In this document: positions 13,583 through 14,827 of the stretch, piece by piece | Layout: each line of letters starts with the position of its first letter | How positions within the stretch are numbered: position 1 is the first letter of the stretch | Assembly (NCBI GenBank): GCA_903644035.1 | Contig: CAHJXG010000117.1 | Span: 1 to 14,827, forward strand | Length of the DNA: 14,827 bases | From: Rhodospirillales bacterium | GTDB lineage: Bacteria; Pseudomonadota; Alphaproteobacteria; Acetobacterales; Acetobacteraceae | Direction of reading: 5' to 3' | Notes under the pieces: model-generated | Databases searched by the model: none | What the model saw: the letters and a program-made list of their open reading frames with translations, nothing else | Told to the model about the DNA's origin: nothing | Position numbers and translations under genes: made by a program

Positions 13583-14827
13583 CTATCTGAAGGCGCGGAG
13601 GATGCGGGTTCCGGCCGCCTGCGCGTCGGCGAGCGCAGGGCCGGGCGGCTTGCGGCCGGTGAGGGCCGCTTGCAGCCCATCGTTCAGGGCCTGCGTGACG
13701 CGCTGGTTGTCGTGGGTGGACAGCTCCGGCACCGCGAACTCGAGCTGGTCGCGGGCGACCGCGGCCTGGGGGAAGCCGGCGACGTACTCCCTCATGCGCG
13801 GCGTGTCCCATGCATCCGGGCGGACCGCGACGTAGCCGGTGTCGATGCCCCATTGGGCCGCGCGCTCCGGGCTGGTGACCCAGCGCAGGAACGTCAGGGC
13901 GGCCCGGCGCTGCGGCGCGCTCGCGGCCTTGAACAGGTGGAAGTTGCCGCCCCCCGTCGGGCTGCCGCGGCGGGCGCCGGCCGGCAGCATCGCCACGCCG
14001 AACGGGAATTTCGCGTTGGCGCGGATGTTCGAGAGGTTGCCGGTGGTGGTCCAGATCATGCCGGCGCGGCCCTCCAGGAAGTCGCGCGGCGTCGTGCCCC
14101 ATTCCACCAGGCCCGGCGGCGTCGACTTCCGCTCCATCAGCGCCAGCCAGTACTGCAGGGCCGCGAGGGAGGCCGGGCTGTCATAGGCGACCTCCGTCCC
14201 CTCGGCGTTCGCGAGCGTGCCGCCGGCCTGCGTCACCAGGCTCTGGAACAGCCAGTAGGTGAAGCCGGTCCCGGGGATGAGCGTGCCCCAGCGGCTGCCG
14301 TCGGCCCGCGTCAGGTGGGCGGCCATGTCGGCGTGCGCGGCCCAGTCCACCGGTGGGGTTTCCGGATCAAGCCCGGCCTCCTGAAACATCTGCTTGTTCC
14401 AGTAGAGGACGATCGTGCTGCGCTGGAACGGCACGCCCCAGGTCTGGCCGCCGATGCGCCCGTTGGCCAGGAACGCCGGATAGAAGCTGTCGAGCCAGGC
14501 GCGGTCGGCGGCGTCGGCCGCGACCTCGTCGAAGGGGACGACCAGGCCGTCGTCGATCAGGCTGTGCGCATCGACCGCCAGGGTCACGGCCATGGTCGGC
14601 CCATCGTTGGCCTTGAGCGCGGTCTGCGCCTTGGTCAGCGTATCGACGTAGCTGCCGGCGTAGATCGGCCTGATGCGGATGCCGGGGGTCTCGGCCTCGA
14701 ACTCGCGGGCATAGGCGTCGATGATCCTGGTGATCGGGCCGCCGACCGCGACGGGAAACAGGAAGCTGACCTCGGTCGCCGCCTGGGCGCGGACGGCGGG
14801 GGCCGCGAGCGGCGCCGACGCGGCGGC
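13583..14827 (-). CDS. ABC transporter substrate-binding protein (UgpB-like), copy 2, cut by window edge
   Basis: The gene runs off the right edge. The visible 414 residues begin inside the leader (AAASAPLAAPAVRAQA), so only roughly the first ten residues are missing. It is clearly a paralog of the next gene: both share FPVAVGGPI or YPVAVGGPI, TLTKAQTA, FYPAFLAN, VPFQRST, EAGLDP, GNLSNIR/GNLANVR and FPFGVA in the same order. It lies 8 bases upstream of copy 1 in the same direction, so it is co-transcribed and is the most upstream gene of the importer operon in view. An internal Met at 14593 is not the start because homology to copy 1 continues upstream of it. Having two binding proteins for one permease pair suggests a broadened ligand range or a recent tandem duplication followed by divergence. 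Confidence 0.92.
   Translation of the reverse strand, partial: AAASAPLAAPAVRAQAATEVSFLFPVAVGGPITRIIDAYAREFEAETPGIRIRPIYAGSYVDTLTKAQTALKANDGPTMAVTLAVDAHSLIDDGLVVPFDEVAADAADRAWLDSFYPAFLANGRIGGQTWGVPFQRSTIVLYWNKQMFQEAGLDPETPPVDWAAHADMAAHLTRADGSRWGTLIPGTGFTYWLFQSLVTQAGGTLANAEGTEVAYDSPASLAALQYWLALMERKSTPPGLVEWGTTPRDFLEGRAGMIWTTTGNLSNIRANAKFPFGVAMLPAGARRGSPTGGGNFHLFKAASAPQRRAALTFLRWVTSPERAAQWGIDTGYVAVRPDAWDTPRMREYVAGFPQAAVARDQLEFAVPELSTHDNQRVTQALNDGLQAALTGRKPPGPALADAQAAGTRILRAFR

Noticed and set aside
1..14827. Mobile elements, CRISPR arrays, tRNA or rRNA genes
   Set aside because: No transposase or integrase frame, no regularly spaced direct repeats, and no tRNA/rRNA-like segment was seen on either strand; composition is uniform apart from one small AT-rich intergenic patch.

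Overview
The window is very GC-rich (about 70% by eye) and densely packed. Exported proteins carry leader peptides that end in Arg-Ala-Gln-Ala, and one of them has a twin arginine. Together with an FDH1-type formate dehydrogenase, this fits an alphaproteobacterium, most likely an Acetobacteraceae/Rhodospirillales member such as a Roseomonas-like genus. This placement is inference; there is no rRNA or other taxonomic marker in the window.

Layout, left to right. (1) Minus strand, 86-2273: a two-gene operon for a beta-class carbonic anhydrase followed 4 bases later by a SulP-family anion (probably bicarbonate) transporter, ending at a strong GC hairpin (27-58). (2) A divergent intergenic region of about 490 bases (2274-2764) with an AT-rich patch and small dyads. 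(3) Plus strand, 2765-4069: a PLP-dependent cystathionine gamma-synthase-family enzyme. It converges on (4) a minus-strand M20 amidohydrolase (4139-5353), with a shared hairpin between the two. (5) A divergent 164-base control region with two clean dyads. It leads into (6) a plus-strand operon for an NAD-dependent formate dehydrogenase of the Methylorubrum FDH1 type: a NuoE-NuoF fusion beta subunit (5518-7248) overlapping by 4 bases the Mo/W-bis-MGD alpha subunit (7245-10067). (7) A small exported cupin protein (10216-10602), whose Shine-Dalgarno lies inside a short hairpin. (8) Minus strand, 10611-14827: a UgpB/A/E-like ABC importer operon with two tandem paralogous substrate-binding proteins (the outer one cut by the window edge) and two permeases. 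No ATPase gene is in view.

Working together: carbonic anhydrase plus SulP handle CO2/bicarbonate. The FDH oxidises formate to CO2 with NAD+ as acceptor, for example at the end of C1, oxalate or purine breakdown. The sulfur amino acid enzyme, the amidohydrolase and the ABC importer point to scavenging and processing of small organic nutrients.

I see no mobile element, CRISPR array, tRNA or rRNA, and no clearly undescribed multi-gene system. The points of interest are regulatory hairpins, the reduced Fe-S set of the FDH alpha subunit, and the duplicated binding protein.
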